A DNA stretch of 64,000 nucleotides, from the NCBI GenBank assembly GCA_964579505.1, contig CAZOGC010000005.1, positions 1-64,000 of the forward strand. The letters run 5' to 3'. The position numbers were made by a program, and so were the translations under genes. Positions 62,583 to 64,000 of the stretch are shown piece after piece (position 1 is the first letter of the stretch; every line of letters starts with the position of its first letter). The notes beneath the pieces are model-generated. The model saw nothing but the letters and a program-made list of their open reading frames with translations, was not told the origin of the DNA and ran no database searches. This stretch comes from JAJYSO01 sp964579505 (GTDB lineage: Bacteria > Bacteroidota > Bacteroidia > Flavobacteriales > Flavobacteriaceae).

Positions 62583-62619
62583 CCGGTTGCAAACCAGCGT
62601 CATTTTAAACACCTAACAG

Positions 62620-63576
62620 ATGAAAAAATCCTTCTTGTTCATTTTTCTTATGCTCTTAATGGGCTCGTGTTCACAAAAAAACAATGATGCTATTAATTGG
62701 ATTCCATTTTTATGGGATTCAGCTGAAATATCAGGGCGACATTTTGACAAAGCATCTATGAGTATTCCTGTTTCAATAGAGAATATTCCCTATAAATTTA
62801 CAATGCAATTCGATTTAGGTGCCGGTTTTCCAATACTTTATGGGCAATCATTAAAGCCATTTCTCGATAAATATTCGACAATTAATAAAAAATTAGATAC
62901 GACGATAGATAATGGTCAGAAATTACCCATGCTCAGAAATATCAATCTAAAACTAGGAAATGTTACTTTTAAAGATATAGATGCTGTCATATTTGAAGAT
63001 ATGGGTAAATCGTACAACACCGATTCAATAGACCTAAAACACACTTATCACATCGGAACATTTGGGACTTACCTTTTAAAAAATAAAACGCTAATAATTG
63101 ACTATCCTAAAGAAAGGTTAGCTATTTTAGATACACTTCCTACGAAGTATAAAAAGGCAACATTTGTCAAATTTAAAACAGACTGGAAAGGACGTGTTAA
63201 GATTCCTCTCAAGATTAATGGGCAAAAGGAATTTTTGTTGTTTGATACTGGAGCAAGTTTATTTAGCCTTTCAACAACAAAACAAAATGCCCTTAAAGTA
63301 AGTGATAAAAAAATTATTGATTCCATAACAGTATCTAGTTGGGGAAAATATGTTACACATTATGGGTTGAAGATTAAAAACCCCGTATATATTGGTAATT
63401 TAAAACTAAATAATTCAATTGTTTATTACCCTAAAGAAGAGCTGTTTGCCAAATTTTATAAATCGGAAAATATATGGGGTATCACAGGAAATGCCTATTT
63501 CTTTAATAAAATTGTGGTAATTGATTTTAAACATTATCGCTTCGGAATAGTGGGTAAAAACAATAGCCAAGAATAA
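62620..63576 (+). CDS. Lipoprotein with retropepsin-like aspartic protease domain
   Basis: This 318-residue protein has a lipoprotein signal (FLMLLMGSC, Cys17). It carries two pepsin/retropepsin-type halves: FDLGAG (Asp65) and FDTGAS (Asp209), each followed by a hydrophobic stretch. The second is a textbook DTG motif, the first has Leu at the Thr position. The layout suggests a two-lobed aspartyl protease-like protein of the Bacteroidetes aspartyl protease family, on the periplasmic side of a membrane. Activity is possible but not certain. It lies in the accessory end. Confidence 0.72.
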   Translation: MKKSFLFIFLMLLMGSCSQKNNDAINWIPFLWDSAEISGRHFDKASMSIPVSIENIPYKFTMQFDLGAGFPILYGQSLKPFLDKYSTINKKLDTTIDNGQKLPMLRNINLKLGNVTFKDIDAVIFEDMGKSYNTDSIDLKHTYHIGTFGTYLLKNKTLIIDYPKERLAILDTLPTKYKKATFVKFKTDWKGRVKIPLKINGQKEFLLFDTGASLFSLSTTKQNALKVSDKKIIDSITVSSWGKYVTHYGLKIKNPVYIGNLKLNNSIVYYPKEELFAKFYKSENIWGITGNAYFFNKIVVIDFKHYRFGIVGKNNSQE

Positions 63577-63708
63577 GTTTGTACTTAATAAAACTCTGGT
63601 TACACAAAGCAGGGTAAACATTTTTGTCAGTAAATGGCCGCAGGTTAAATTTTTTTTTAACTATTTTTACGAAGTTGGCTTTATTTTAACATTTGGTGAT
63701 AAGATATA

Positions 63709-63738
63709 CCTCCCTCGCAAAGCCGTTAACCATTAGCT
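63709..63738 (+). repeat. Second GCAAAGCCG-type spacer element before a start codon
   Basis: CCTCCCTCGCAAAGCCG at 63709-63725 resembles the element at 61839-61855 and, like it, sits just before a start codon (ATG at 63739). The following bases, GTTAACCATTAGCT, differ from the first copy. No hairpin of the first kind is complete here. Confidence 0.4.
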
Positions 63739-64000
63739 ATGAAAAAAATTCTATTAATAATTATAATCGAAACTTTAGTTTGTTCTTGTTCAGTTACTAA
63801 AACTGAACATAATGAGATGAGATATCTTGACGAAAATAATGTTGAAATAAGCAAGCTAAAGTTCAATCAAATTCGTTCGAATAACAACTCATTAGTCTGG
63901 GCTTATATAAAAGAAGGTTCCTTATTATATAAAAAATTGACCCCAAGAAAAGAACGCGGAAAAATAACGAACAGACCCTTTTTAGAATCCTTATTAGAGC
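63739..64000 (+). CDS. Lipoprotein of unknown function, N-terminal part (runs off the window)
   Basis: The frame from ATG 63739 stays open to the window end (87 codons). It begins MKKILLIIIIETLVCSCSV, a lipoprotein signal with Cys at 15 and 17. The rest is hydrophilic, with many Asn, Lys and Glu (RYLDENNVEISKLKFNQI, SLVWAYIKEGSLLY). I do not recognise a family. The A+T content is higher than in the core genes. Confidence 0.6.
   Translation, partial: MKKILLIIIIETLVCSCSVTKTEHNEMRYLDENNVEISKLKFNQIRSNNNSLVWAYIKEGSLLYKKLTPRKERGKITNRPFLESLLE

Noticed and set aside
1..64000. tRNA, rRNA, riboswitch, CRISPR or insertion sequence
   Set aside because: No cloverleaf, no repeated spacer array, no transposase and no known riboswitch core was recognised by eye; this does not exclude small RNAs.

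Overview
The window looks like a chromosomal segment of a marine-type Flavobacteriia (Bacteroidetes, probably Flavobacteriaceae). The evidence is low G+C content, promoters of the TAnnTTTG type instead of sigma70 boxes, few Shine-Dalgarno sequences, a type IX secretion C-terminal sorting domain, PorX, GldF/GldG, a full Bat (aerotolerance) locus, and the Bacteroidetes-type LpxC-FabZ fusion. No rRNA, tRNA, CRISPR array, prophage or insertion sequence was recognised.

Positions 1-61 kb read as core chromosome. The left end holds the 3' end of aspA, rpmE2 (zinc-independent L31), a DUF4199 plus glycosyltransferase pair, a secreted endonuclease I and a lipoprotein with Asp-box repeats. Next comes a long leftward operon from 16.5 to 5.7 kb: MoxR, DUF58, a BatD-like membrane protein, BatA, BatB, BatC, BatD, BatE, then a PLP deaminase and a glucosaminidase. 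From 16.8 to 35 kb there are a PPP-type phosphatase, a ClC channel, a hemerythrin-like protein, ffh, folD, an APS/PAPS reductase coupled to an epimerase, rimO, a conserved unknown 478-residue protein, a beta-lactamase-fold hydrolase, msrC, an esterase/DUF4870/dihydroorotase-like operon, glmM and a DUF885 peptidase.

Positions 35-41 kb hold the lipid A operon (lpxD, lpxC-fabZ, lpxA, efp and a second LpxD-like gene), preceded by an HD phosphohydrolase. PorX, tsaE, a glycosyltransferase, phoH-purC, a SAM hydrolase/adenosyltransferase-like gene, gldF-gldG and a large porin follow, so outer-membrane biogenesis, type IX secretion control and gliding genes lie within about 16 kb. After that come a quinone oxidoreductase, a duplicated-module winged-helix regulator, rnhB, pnuC, an S9 peptidase and an ECF sigma factor operon (58.2-61.05 kb) that ends in two exported repeat proteins.

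Positions 61.1-64 kb have a different character: a ParD/ParE toxin-antitoxin pair with a palindromic operator, a DinB-like protein, the broken tail of an S41 peptidase, and two small lipoprotein genes, separated by non-coding spacers that share a GCAAAGCCG element just before start codons. This is the most likely accessory, cassette-like region. The other candidate oddities are a frameshifted small membrane gene at 55.2 kb, a dihydroorotase homologue that has lost its metal ligands, and the two repeat proteins of the sigma-factor operon.
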